The notes: a model not told the origin generated them from the sequence alone. Shown: positions 1-8,084, counted from the stretch's first letter. The stretch: DNA of 64,000 nt from a virus (IMGVR_UViG_3300003323_000666:1-64000); one strand, 5' to 3'. Translations and numbers: made by a program.

Positions 1-428
<428 letters not shown>

Positions 429-540
429 ATATTTTTTGGTTTATTAAGTATTAATCAATATAAATTTGACGTGAAAAAACGCGCCCCATTCCGAATAGTA
501 ATGGAGACGATTAAAAAATCAGGTGAAATATTACATTATC

Positions 541-903
541 TTATTCCTCAATCTCAATCTCGTGGTAGATAGCCGAATCAGGAACAAACCCGAGGCTTTG
601 GAGATAAGCCTTGTCAGCATACATGCACGTGGTTCCCCGCATATTTAGGGACGGCCAAGAAGCAAAATAGTATTTTGCCTTCTTAGTGGCCATGTATAAG
701 TCCCTCCGCGACGAACCTGTAGAATACTGACCAGTATCTGATGTATGGTAGAAGTCGCCATCTTCCAAGACCACAAATAATTTATAATATGGGTCGTCCA
801 CTTCAGGTACATAGACTATCTTTTTAATTTTTTTTCCCGATCCATTTACTACAGGATCACCGGCTAATGCACGGTTCAAATCAAATGGTTTTAAATTACT
901 CAT
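541..903 (-). CDS. Small phage protein with FDLxxALxGxPV motif
   Basis: 120 residues. The N-terminus (PFDLNRALAGDPVV) carries the FDLxxALAGxPVV motif that recurs in many small phage proteins of unknown function. The rest is unremarkable, with an acidic end (EIEIEE). It is a likely paralogue of the next gene upstream (896-1342), which starts the same way (TFDLRKAMSGHPVI). It ends the cluster of small leftward genes before the Imm5-like gene. No enzymatic motif is seen. Confidence 0.85.
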   Translation of the reverse strand: MSNLKPFDLNRALAGDPVVNGSGKKIKKIVYVPEVDDPYYKLFVVLEDGDFYHTSDTGQYSTGSSRRDLYMATKKAKYYFASWPSLNMRGTTCMYADKAYLQSLGFVPDSAIYHEIEIEE

Positions 904-1342
904 TACGCGTGATTTTATGTGTTTGAATTGTTGAGTGGTCTATATACTTTCCACAGTATAGATCCTTTAGGTTTTGAATGGCTTTGTCTTCTGAAGGCTG
1001 TGGATTAGAGGCAAACAGAGGGGAGGGAGTGCATTCGTAATTCCCCTTAAACCGGCATGTTGCAATCCAATATTCGGTTATATCAATTTCATCGACCAAC
1101 GCTAATTGGCCCTTATCATCACCATATATCCACATGAATTCCCCGTGATCATTCGCGATAATAAAATATTCATGCTCTCCGTCAAATTCCTCACCTTCAA
1201 CATCTTTCATGATGAAAAGATGCCTAAATCCATCTCCCATCTCACACTGATTAGTAGATAATTTGTAATATCCGATGTCAATTCCTGATATTACCGGGTG
1301 CCCGGACATTGCTTTTCGTAAATCAAAAGTTTTTTTGATCAT
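896..1342 (-). CDS. Small phage protein with FDLxxAMxGxPV motif
   Basis: About 148 residues from the start at 1342 (MIKKTFDL). An in-frame ATG at 1441 exists, but the 1342 start places the FDL motif at the N-terminus as in the paralogue 541-903 and limits overlap with the upstream gene to 20 bp. The protein overlaps the next gene by 8 bp, which suggests translational coupling. The middle is rich in acidic and aromatic residues. Function unknown. Confidence 0.82.
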   Translation of the reverse strand: MIKKTFDLRKAMSGHPVISGIDIGYYKLSTNQCEMGDGFRHLFIMKDVEGEEFDGEHEYFIIANDHGEFMWIYGDDKGQLALVDEIDITEYWIATCRFKGNYECTPSPLFASNPQPSEDKAIQNLKDLYCGKYIDHSTIQTHKITRNE

Positions 1343-1637
1343 CTGGTATGTTTTTAGTTGATTGATTAAAAAGTGATTCTGAAATAGACATTGGGGGCTG
1401 AATTTCACGGAACCAGTCCGAATCATACCAATGTCGATCATTATCTAGCGGGTGTATGTCCGGATATTCAAGCAGGCTAATCCATTTTTTACCATCTTCT
1501 TTTTTGACCCCGTCCACAGTTGAAATTTCTTTATAGCCTGGACCATAATTATGAAGTGATCTGTCATGTGTGAATTGCCAGCAGCCTTTATTATTAAGAC
1601 ATTCAACCAGACTACCTTCCTGTATTGTGTTATTCAT
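1323..1637 (-). CDS. Hypothetical phage protein
   Basis: 104 residues. It has an N-terminal GSLVECLNNKG segment and a C-terminal YDSDWFREIQPP segment, a layout seen in small phage accessory proteins in which an early Cys/Gly strand is followed by a DxFRxIQ-type end. That likeness comes from memory of the pattern, not from a search. It overlaps the downstream gene by 20 bp within the leftward operon. Function unknown. Confidence 0.8.
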   Translation of the reverse strand: MNNTIQEGSLVECLNNKGCWQFTHDRSLHNYGPGYKEISTVDGVKKEDGKKWISLLEYPDIHPLDNDRHWYDSDWFREIQPPMSISESLFNQSTKNIPDDQKNF

Positions 1638-1648
1638 GTCTTACGCTT

Positions 1649-1870
1649 TTAATTAACGATAATGTGCCAAAAAGATACCTCTTCACCGTATATGCTCATT
1701 TCACTTACGGGAATAACCCATTCCGGGTAATATACGCACTGGTCATCCGCAACCGAATTGCTGGCATCTGAAACTAGACGTACGAATGGAAAGGTATGAT
1801 ACGAACGGAGCAGCGATATAAAGGACACCGTTCCGGACGCAATGATTGATTTTGTGATGTCTTTTTTCAT
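1649..1870 (-). CDS. Hypothetical protein
   Basis: 73 residues, packed 11 bp from the next gene in the same direction. It has a Ser/Val-rich N-terminus and aromatic stretches (YYPEWVIPVSEM). No motif is recognised and there is no signal peptide or membrane segment. The case for it as a real gene is spacing and strand consistency. Confidence 0.65.
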   Translation of the reverse strand: MKKDITKSIIASGTVSFISLLRSYHTFPFVRLVSDASNSVADDQCVYYPEWVIPVSEMSIYGEEVSFWHIIVN

Positions 1871-1907
1871 AACGTTTTATTTTTAACAAGTCCACGGATT
1901 AATTACT

Positions 1908-2162
1908 TTACTTTAGCAGAGGTAGGACCTTGTCATCATAAAAGTCTTTACTCTGTCTCAAGCTCCATCCTGTACGATCTTTTATTAATTTTATGAGACT
2001 AAGACCACTATCGGTTTGATTGTAACACCCTATACAATCATCTATTAATTTTTTTTCATCAACAATCAAAAGGCCGCTACATATGAGGTATATATCCGCT
2101 ATTTCATCTCTTATAGCTCCATTTTTTAGCCATCCAATGACTATGTCTTTAAAGTGAGTCAT
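1908..2162 (-). CDS. Small protein with ribosomal L7/L12-like C-terminal motif
   Basis: 84 residues. The C-terminal half (LIKLIKDRTGWSLRQSKDFYD) resembles the IKxxRxxTGLGLKEAKDLVD helix-turn-helix of the ribosomal protein L7/L12 C-terminal domain, the surface that binds translation factors. The upstream half is a hydrophobic/acidic helix instead of the L12 dimerisation region. The motif is visible in the sequence; interaction with the translation machinery is inference. Isolated L7/L12-like domains do occur in phages. Confidence 0.72.
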   Translation of the reverse strand: MTHFKDIVIGWLKNGAIRDEIADIYLICSGLLIVDEKKLIDDCIGCYNQTDSGLSLIKLIKDRTGWSLRQSKDFYDDKVLPLLK

Positions 2163-2194
2163 AATAGTAATTTTTGTTAATGTATGTCATTTGT

Positions 2195-2596
2195 TTAATC
2201 ACGCTCAAACATTCTGCAAACCTCTTCCGCTGCAAACCAGGCCATGAGATTTGTAATTGTTCCTTGCTCAGGTTTACCACCGCCTAAATATTTGTAAAGG
2301 TCTTTTCTATCATCGTCATCCATTTTTGAATGACGGAATACCCCGAACCCTGAAACCATCTCAACGACTTCCACACCCATGTCATTTGCTTGCTCTTCTA
2401 GTAGTCTTACGATTAACTTCCTGTAGCGCATTGCAAATGCATGCGTATCAGAATAGTATATAAAGCCAGAAAAGCCTCCGTCTATCCCGTGGTTGTTAAT
2501 GTCTTGTACAGAGTCAAGCCCCACGCGGTTAATTACAGCGTTAATAAGTGTTTTGTAATCTGAATTATCTGCTAATACTTGTTTTTTGCTAATCAT
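2195..2596 (-). CDS. Conserved phage protein of unknown function (DUF7222-like)
   Basis: 133 residues. The sequence around residues 35-60 (NNHGIDGGFSGFIYYSDTHAF) has the GI-HG-x-GxSGFxYYxDT pattern of a small phage family of unknown function, for which I recall the label DUF7222. The C-terminus is helical (LMAWFAAEEVCRMFE). Nothing in it points to an enzymatic role. It lies in the leftward accessory operon. Confidence 0.8.
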   Translation of the reverse strand: MISKKQVLADNSDYKTLINAVINRVGLDSVQDINNHGIDGGFSGFIYYSDTHAFAMRYRKLIVRLLEEQANDMGVEVVEMVSGFGVFRHSKMDDDDRKDLYKYLGGGKPEQGTITNLMAWFAAEEVCRMFERD

Positions 2597-2649
2597 AGCT
2601 TATACGGTGTTTTTGCTGCTTATCCGTCAGCAGGGGTTTATTAGTTAAG

Positions 2650-2664
2650 ACCCCTTGATGGGGT
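2650..2664 (-). terminator. Short hairpin downstream of 2684 gene (weak)
   Basis: ACCCC-TTGAT-GGGGT forms a 5-bp stem just after the stop of the secreted-protein gene. The minus strand lacks a clear U tract, so it may be only a weak pause or processing site. Confidence 0.3.
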
Positions 2665-2683
2665 TTCGGCTATTCAAGCCTCA

Positions 2684-2992
2684 TCAGTTAACCTGTGTAA
2701 GAACTGGCTTATTAAGATATTGCTTATACTGCTTGCCATTTTTTGAAGTCCGTAATGCGTAAATGCGACCGGTGGAAGTTTTGTAGACTGGCCATTTGTT
2801 CCCTTTTGGATCCGTAAAATATACAAGATGCCGGTTGCCGTTAGCATCAATAAATATTTCTGGAGTAAGGGACGTATCCTTTTTAGCCCTTACGGATTGA
2901 TAGTTGCCTTGTGCGTCCCGGAGGATAGTCTGAGCAGAGGCAGGAAATGCGAGACAGGAAACGAGTGCCAGAATTGAAAATATACGTTTCAT
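2684..2992 (-). CDS. Small secreted basic protein
   Basis: 102 residues. The N-terminus MKRIFSILALVSCLAFPASA is a classic Sec signal peptide, with likely cleavage after ASA. The mature part is basic and ends with GRIYALRTSKNGKQYKQYL, resembling small repeated GxxYxxxTxxGxKxY modules (PBCV-type basic adaptor). A phage-encoded exported protein could act at the envelope, for example in superinfection exclusion or host surface alteration, but that is inference. It overlaps the start of the upstream gene's end (2989) by 4 bp. Confidence 0.85.
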   Translation of the reverse strand: MKRIFSILALVSCLAFPASAQTILRDAQGNYQSVRAKKDTSLTPEIFIDANGNRHLVYFTDPKGNKWPVYKTSTGRIYALRTSKNGKQYKQYLNKPVLTQVN

Positions 2993-3249
2993 GATGTGTG
3001 TGTTTGATCGTTTTCTAATTGTTCTAAATCTTTTTCAAGTGCGTGGCCCCATTCTCTTAATGAAGAGTTAGCGGCCCGTAATTCTTCCATAATGTTTTCT
3101 AGGCCGTATAAGTCATCAAATATTTCAGAGAATAAATGGGCAGATTCGTGATGTGTTCTCCGTCCATCTTTCGCTATTGCCCGTGCTGATTTTATTTTAT
3201 TAATCACCAAGTCTATAGCAGGACATGTATGTTTAACCGGAGAGGACAT
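2989..3249 (-). CDS. Helical phage protein with TCPxID motif
   Basis: 86 residues, mostly helical. The N-terminal HTCPAIDLVINKI and the later ELRAANSSLREWG segment match a recurring layout in small phage proteins (TCPxID near the N-terminus, then LRxxNxxLRxWG). Function unknown. It is coupled to the secreted-protein gene by a 4-bp overlap. Confidence 0.8.
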   Translation of the reverse strand: MSSPVKHTCPAIDLVINKIKSARAIAKDGRRTHHESAHLFSEIFDDLYGLENIMEELRAANSSLREWGHALEKDLEQLENDQTHTS

Positions 3250-3267
3250 GATAATTCATTTAATGTT

Positions 3268-3708
3268 TTACAGGCCTTTTTCTTTTAACTCAGCGATGAG
3301 GGCTTCGACTGCTGGTAGTTGCTCTTCCCAGTTTTCAGTTTTAAGAAAAAATCTCTCGTCATAATCAAAATCATATTGCCACACCAAATCAAAAAATAAG
3401 AATAAAAGATACATATCACCTAATCTTGCCGCATTTATAGACATTTCAAACGCAGATAAATGATCAAAATCATACCCTAATTTAAGTGACTGATTAGCCA
3501 CGTCAATATCCTCCACAGTAAGATTTATCCCTGATATCTGTTGAACAGCGCATGTCGCAGCACATCCAAAACATATTTCACCCCTTGATTCACCATATGT
3601 GCTCATGTTTATAACAAAATCCTTGCGCTTTGACTGTTTGCGTAAGCCATCAACCATGGCCTGTAATGCCGCAGAAGGCACTTTGAGTTGTTCTTTAATT
3701 GATTTCAT
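3268..3708 (-). CDS. Hypothetical phage protein
   Basis: About 146 residues if started at 3708 (MKSIKEQLKVP). A longer frame begins at 3756, but its extra N-terminus is unusually basic and the 3708 start has the A/T-rich leader typical of this genome. The N-terminal half has a Cys cluster (CFGCAATCA) and the C-terminal half is acidic and helical (WEEQLPAVEALIAELKEKG). No family recognised. Confidence 0.78.
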   Translation of the reverse strand: MKSIKEQLKVPSAALQAMVDGLRKQSKRKDFVINMSTYGESRGEICFGCAATCAVQQISGINLTVEDIDVANQSLKLGYDFDHLSAFEMSINAARLGDMYLLFLFFDLVWQYDFDYDERFFLKTENWEEQLPAVEALIAELKEKGL

Positions 3709-3774
3709 ATTGAAATGTTTTAATGTTTTTTTAATCCTTGCCGCACGCAGTGCCAAAAAGACATTAGCCGTGTG

Positions 3775-3924
3775 TTAGTACAAGTAAACGTCTTTAGCCG
3801 TAACGTTATACCCATGCTCAATAAACCGTTCAACAGCCTGTTTCTTGTTCTTTGCATAGACAATAACAGCACCTTGGCGCTCGAGGGTGATAGCGTACTT
3901 TAAGAAGATAATACGTGTTTTCAT
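3775..3924 (-). CDS. Small protein, 49 residues
   Basis: A 49-codon frame with ATG at 3924 and TAA at 3775. The protein (MKTRIIFLKYAITLERQG..., ending AKDVYLY) has a beta-alpha-beta look with a KNKKQAVERFIEHGY helix, as in small phage proteins. It fills the only sizeable gap between its neighbours on the same strand. Function unknown. Confidence 0.68.
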   Translation of the reverse strand: MKTRIIFLKYAITLERQGAVIVYAKNKKQAVERFIEHGYNVTAKDVYLY

Positions 3925-3948
3925 TGGTTTAATTTAAAAATGAAAGGA

Positions 3949-4167
3949 TTATCTGATACTGCCGGTGCGAGACAAATACTCATATTCGGCATATGAGGCG
4001 TTGTACAGGTTGCAGGTGTCCTTGCCATCAACATATGTAATGTTATAGCCCCAATTGGTTTGCTCAGTAGCAATAATGCGCTTGTTGTGTCCGCCAATAA
4101 CCATGCATAAAACAGCAGAGGCAAACAAAACAGAGACAATTATAGAGGCGATATTGTTGAATTTCAT
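3949..4167 (-). CDS. Small membrane-anchored protein
   Basis: 72 residues. An N-terminal hydrophobic segment (residues ~6-26, IASIIVSVLFASAVLCMVIGG) is followed by a short basic/aromatic tail (YNITYVDGKDTCNLYNASY), so it is probably anchored in the inner membrane with a small periplasmic domain. Function unknown. It is the second gene of the leftward operon. Confidence 0.78.
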   Translation of the reverse strand: MKFNNIASIIVSVLFASAVLCMVIGGHNKRIIATEQTNWGYNITYVDGKDTCNLYNASYAEYEYLSRTGSIR

Positions 4168-4185
4168 AACGAATGATTGAAGGAA

Positions 4186-4533
4186 TTAAGAAATGAATTT
4201 TTCCAAGGAGCGAACAGTCTGGACGAATAATACATCCTTTTGCTGATCTATCAGCGATAGTTCGGAGAAAGGAATGAGGCAAGGGTGAGTTTTAGCATTC
4301 CAATCCTTATCATGTCCATAGACCCAGCCATCAGCAATTTTGCTATTACACCACTCTTCATGGCAAGAGCCAAAGGTAGCGGAAGGATTATCAAGCAGAT
4401 ACAGAACACCCTCAATAGTTGAGGCCTGCATCGCTGGTGCATCATCCCATGCGGGCAAACTGTGGTCACCAACTGATTCACAAAAGGCTTTCTGAATTTC
4501 ATGCACAACTTGGGAAATTTGTTCGATGGTCAT
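4186..4533 (-). CDS. RyR-domain protein
   Basis: 115 residues forming one RyR (ryanodine receptor-type) domain. Visible hallmarks are GDHSLPAWDDAP, a central GVLYLLDNPSATFG-x-CHEEW, then K(I)ADGWVYGHDKDWNAKTHPCLIPF and a final QQKDVLF. The family is common in phage and bacterial genomes and may bind ligands or nucleotides, but its role is not established. It is the first gene of the leftward left-arm operon, about 40 bp after promoter 4580-4609, so it is probably the most expressed. Confidence 0.9.
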   Translation of the reverse strand: MTIEQISQVVHEIQKAFCESVGDHSLPAWDDAPAMQASTIEGVLYLLDNPSATFGSCHEEWCNSKIADGWVYGHDKDWNAKTHPCLIPFSELSLIDQQKDVLFVQTVRSLEKFIS

Positions 4534-4579
4534 AAGGATTATATTTTTTAGAGGTTACTTATATAGCGTTTCAACAATT

Positions 4580-4609
4580 CAAAGATACAACTATTTTCAA
4601 TTACGCAAA
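4580..4609 (-). promoter_or_regulatory. Bacteroidota-type promoter of left-arm operon
   Basis: On the minus strand TTTG (4609-4606), 18 bp, then TATCTTTG (4587-4580), matching the TTTG/TAnnTTTG consensus of the Bacteroidota primary sigma factor. The leader to the RyR gene start at 4533 is about 40 nt. Confidence 0.8.
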
Positions 4610-5968
4610 AATATTTGTGTCATAAGTTTGTCAGAAATCAACGATCATAAACCAGCAATAAAGCCAGCAAAACAAAAGAAAATAACCACAAAATATTTGA
4701 ATTTCGCAACCTCAGCACAGCAACAAATATCCAGCTGATAAACAGAACTCAATACAGTAAAGGAAAACAACTATTCAATTTACACCTACAGCAACATCAT
4801 AAAAACAATAAATGTTTGAATTTTACAATGAGAACATATGGAGAGGGGCAGAATTAGTTAAAGGTTTAACCATTTTTATAGGGGCTTACCTATTTCTGTT
4901 TATTTACTGAACACTGTTTAGTACCTGATAGACAGAGTGAAATTTATTTCAGTTCGATTCTCTTTTTTTAAAATCCTATCTGCCGAAGGCCATAAAAGAC
5001 GAATTGCCCGCATTTATTATGCAACGTAAACAATATTATTTGTCATATAACTGTCATTGAAAGCGCTTATTTTAACATTTAGTTAACTTGACTTAACATA
5101 ATGGATGTTATTGGCAACTATTGTTGCGGATTTAGTCAACTAGGATGTCGTCTACAATCGCTTATATGAAATCGATCAAGGGTGTAGTGCGATATAACTC
5201 ACTGTAAACGCATTCATTATGTTAAATAGGCCCTAAAAAGGCAAGCTCATTCAACAATATTTGTCGCAACAACAATCAGAAACAATCAGCTAAACGCCGA
5301 AAATAGTTCCCGGAAGACTAGTTGTCCAGTTAGAACACTTATCAATATCAGTTGTAACAAATATCTGAGTTTTCCGGACCCACCCGGTCCAAAGTTTTTG
5401 CTTTCCCCGGCAGTCCAATTCGCCAGCGCGTTACGGGTAGCCCACAGACTATAACCATCTACCAAATATTACACCGCCTATGCGCATATGTGGTGGTCCC
5501 GGGGCTGTGTATAGGCTACTTTTAGGCTGTATTCATGGGTACTACTACTTACTCATCAGAATAATTACAATTGCGTGACATTCAGATAGTTGTGCTTTCA
5601 TAATGCATATTATTATGATTTTACAATATACATAACTGTATTTTTATCAGAAATCAATTCATGCCTGTTAATCAGACTTCAATTTATTTCTAATATCTTA
5701 CGCTTATGTTTTTCGCATTTTAAGGCGTTTTTACGGCCTATTTTTGTTTTTGTGACATTCGGAGTTAACTGTATTGCCACTGCGGGATTTTAGGTGCCAC
5801 TGGCTGCGATTTTGAAGTACTGTTTTGATTCGATCAATCCTGAATTATTGCGGCGAGGGGGATTTGTGAATTGGCGATTTAGCCAGTTTCACAAAAATCA
5901 CCTTGTTGCAATAAGAATTAAGGGCGTTTTCTAAATAATTGGTTTTCAATAAGTTGTGAGGCCTGTTT

Positions 5969-5985
5969 TTGAACGATTCGTTCAA
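5969..5985. promoter_or_regulatory. 17-bp dyad, candidate operator
   Basis: TTGAACGA-T-TCGTTCAA is a perfect inverted repeat with 8-bp arms around one central base. It lies about 100 bp upstream of the Acb2-like gene in the divergent control region, where a dimeric repressor would be expected to bind. Confidence 0.6.
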
Positions 5986-6036
5986 TGAGAATTTTCGTCA
6001 CTATACAAATCGTACAGTGAAATCGGAATATTTTTG

Positions 6037-6044
6037 TATCTTTA
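6037..6044 (+). promoter_or_regulatory. Candidate -7 box for the 6091 operon
   Basis: TATCTTTA lies 47 bp upstream of the ATG at 6091 and differs from TAnnTTTG only in the last base. No TTTG is found 18-20 bp upstream, so this is a weak call. Confidence 0.35.
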
Positions 6045-6090
6045 TTGAGTCGAAATTAAAAACACTATTTACCAATTAAATAAAAATATA

Positions 6091-6405
6091 ATGAAAGTAT
6101 TAACACCTGGATACAAGTATGTGGCAGCAAACTTCGAGAATCGTTTTAAGGGTCAGGAGATTCAATTTATAGAGAAAAGGGCAAAATGGGCGGATTACCC
6201 AGAAGACATTACAACTGTAAATGATGGCACTACAAACGAGGAGCTGCTATTGATCCTGATTGATCGCATTGAATTTCTGGATAAGCAATTCGCAAGTCAG
6301 CATAACCATTATGCCCTTAATCATCTCTGGCAGGCCTTGTATGTGCTTCAGGCCAGAACATATGATCGTCAGCAGCGTGGAGTTGAAGGTAAAGCCAAAT
6401 TATAG
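6091..6405 (+). CDS. Probable Acb2/Tad1-type cyclic nucleotide sponge
   Basis: 104 residues. The C-terminal half is a helical hairpin with the layout LLLILIDRIEFLDKQF ... NHYALNHLWQALYVLQART-x-DRQQRGVEGK. This is the signature of the Acb2/Tad1 hairpin domain: two helices ending in RTxDRxxRGVEG. The N-terminus (TPGYKYVAANFENRFKGQEIQFIEK) is the PGHxYxLxNFE...QxIxFIEK strand pair frequently joined to it in phages. Acb2 proteins sequester cyclic nucleotide signals of CBASS and related immunity. The family call rests on motif recognition; the bound ligand is unknown. It is the first gene of the rightward operon and is followed 3 bp later by an AAA ATPase. Confidence 0.8.
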   Translation: MKVLTPGYKYVAANFENRFKGQEIQFIEKRAKWADYPEDITTVNDGTTNEELLLILIDRIEFLDKQFASQHNHYALNHLWQALYVLQARTYDRQQRGVEGKAKL

Positions 6406-6408
6406 CCT

Positions 6409-7665
6409 ATGTCTATTATCTCAGAATTTTTTAAATCACCGGCCATGTCCATCGTTTTGATGGGCTTGGTTGGTTCTGTGGGTTATGCACTCCGCGATTT
6501 TCCCGGGAAGTTATTCAAGCTGATTAATGCCAAAATCGTCTCTCGGTTTGTATTCACAGTGCATATCTATGAGTATGATGAGCTGTTTGATGTTTTTGAG
6601 AAGTGGCTGTGCGTTAATTACCAGCAGCAATACCGGGATGTACAGGCATATATTTCCCAAAGTGCGCCTACGGATGGAGATAAACGAGCAATCAAGGTGC
6701 CTCCAATATTTTTGAAACAGGCTCCAAATATGTTCATTATCTCCCATAACGGGAAGAAAATTGTTGTTACTAAGAAGGAGCAGGTGCTTAACCACGCCAC
6801 CTCTTTCAGCAGCATGTTTGCCTATGAATACATCATTCGGGGTTATCTGGCTAAAAACGAGATCCTGAATCTGTTAGATAATATCGTAAAGGATGCATAT
6901 TCTAAGCTGAGCGCAAATACAATCCGGGTATATACCCATACCGACTATGGCACTTGGGAGTTCTCGGATAATATTTCGGTGAAGCCAATAGATAAAATCA
7001 TACTGCCGTCGAGCTTGAAGGACGGTATGCTGGCGGATGTGGAGAAGTTTTGCGCCAGTAAGGATCGGTATATTAACCTGGGCATTCCATATAAGAGGAC
7101 ATACTGCCTGCATGGCCCTCCCGGTACAGGAAAGACTAGCATATCACTCTCGATAGCATGCCACTTAGGAAGGAATGTATATTCGCTGAACATGAACTCC
7201 ATCCGAAATGACTCTTACCTGCAGAGGGCCTTTAAGGAAATCAGCCCAAATTCTATACTAATTATAGAGGATGTGGACTGTATTTTCAAGAAAAGGGAAA
7301 GTGTTGATTCTGAGGTGTCTTTCTCATCACTGCTCAACTGTATGGATGGCGCTTTCTACAAGGAGGGACTTATTACTTTCATGACCACTAACCACATAGA
7401 GTTATTAGATCCAGCATTATTGAGGGCCGGCCGTACGGATGTGAAGTATGAAATCGGATATCCGGAGGTAGAGCAAATATCCGATTACCTCAGCACATTT
7501 TACAATCAGGCGATAGATCTGGGATTTTACTTCACCAACGAGTCCGTTCCAATGTCAGCCATTCAAGAGGTGTGTATAGCTAATATGGACGACCCCGATG
7601 CTGCCATTGAGGCAATATACGACCTCGTAACCGTTAATAAAAAGTCATTAAAGCATATCGCATGA
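6409..7665 (+). CDS. BCS1-like membrane AAA+ ATPase
   Basis: 418 residues. It has an N-terminal membrane segment (~residues 10-28), a BCS1-type N-domain (to ~210), then an AAA+ module with Walker A GPPGTGKT (236-243), Walker B ILIIEDVD (283-290), and sensor/arginine-finger region TTNHIELLDPALLRAGR (~327-343). Mitochondrial Bcs1 translocates folded protein across the membrane; bacterial and phage homologues have unclear roles. It follows the Acb2-like gene by 3 bp and overlaps the next gene by 4 bp, so all three are probably co-translated. A counter-defence or membrane-remodelling role is inference. Confidence 0.9.
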   Translation: MSIISEFFKSPAMSIVLMGLVGSVGYALRDFPGKLFKLINAKIVSRFVFTVHIYEYDELFDVFEKWLCVNYQQQYRDVQAYISQSAPTDGDKRAIKVPPIFLKQAPNMFIISHNGKKIVVTKKEQVLNHATSFSSMFAYEYIIRGYLAKNEILNLLDNIVKDAYSKLSANTIRVYTHTDYGTWEFSDNISVKPIDKIILPSSLKDGMLADVEKFCASKDRYINLGIPYKRTYCLHGPPGTGKTSISLSIACHLGRNVYSLNMNSIRNDSYLQRAFKEISPNSILIIEDVDCIFKKRESVDSEVSFSSLLNCMDGAFYKEGLITFMTTNHIELLDPALLRAGRTDVKYEIGYPEVEQISDYLSTFYNQAIDLGFYFTNESVPMSAIQEVCIANMDDPDAAIEAIYDLVTVNKKSLKHIA

Positions 7666-8084
7666 CAAATGATATAGATCAACAAGATAAGACATCGTAC
7701 ATAGAAAGCATACAGCGTAATATAGATCGGGCGAGAGCATGGTCATACCCGGTTGGTCAGCTATCCGACGGCTACCACACATTTGATGAGCTTTATGCTC
7801 ACCGTTACATATTATGGGTGAAGTTGTGCGAAATGATGTATATAACCGATAAAACAACTGGAGATCCAAATTCATTGATAAAGGCTAAAAAGAATCATGA
7901 CGGAACAGAGTATGTCGGATACTTCATTCTTGGTTATACTGATCCGACTTCAAAGAAACAGATATCCTATCATCTGCCTATGAAATATTGGGACATGTGT
8001 TATTTTTCCAAAGAGTATGACATTTATCCTGATTACGACGGCCATACATCTACTGACGTTTTAACGCGCCTATCTCAGTTATGA
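7662..8084 (+). CDS. WDGH-type conserved phage protein
   Basis: 140 residues. It carries the full pattern of a widespread phage family: SDGYHTFDELYAHRYILW near residue 34, a central YVGYFILGYT and KQISYHLPMKYWDM, and a C-terminal YDGHTSTDVLTRLSQL (WDGHTxxDVxxRL in most members). Function unknown. It overlaps the ATPase gene by 4 bp and the following gene by 4 bp. Confidence 0.9.
   Translation: MTNDIDQQDKTSYIESIQRNIDRARAWSYPVGQLSDGYHTFDELYAHRYILWVKLCEMMYITDKTTGDPNSLIKAKKNHDGTEYVGYFILGYTDPTSKKQISYHLPMKYWDMCYFSKEYDIYPDYDGHTSTDVLTRLSQL

Larger units (their letters stand above)
4534..6090. other. Divergent non-coding control region, possible origin
   Basis: A 1.56-kb stretch between two divergent operons. 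It contains the minus promoter at 4580-4609, a GGACC-CACCC-GGTCC hairpin followed by AAAGTTTTT (5376-5395), short direct repeats AACAATCAG (around 5270-5290), a locally GC-richer patch (~5370-5510) and a 17-bp dyad at 5969-5985. Short open frames here (4526-4738, 5590-5793) have low-complexity composition and I do not accept them. The size and position would suit an origin and early control region, but no iteron array or DnaA-box cluster is clear. Confidence 0.6.

Noticed and set aside
4526-4738. Plus-strand open frame of 70 codons in the control region
   Set aside because: It overlaps the minus-strand promoter at 4580-4609, has low-complexity Ile/Lys/Asn composition and no leader or neighbours on its strand.
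5590-5793. Plus-strand open frame of 67 codons
   Set aside because: Isolated in a non-coding region, composition follows the AT-rich DNA, no recognisable motif.
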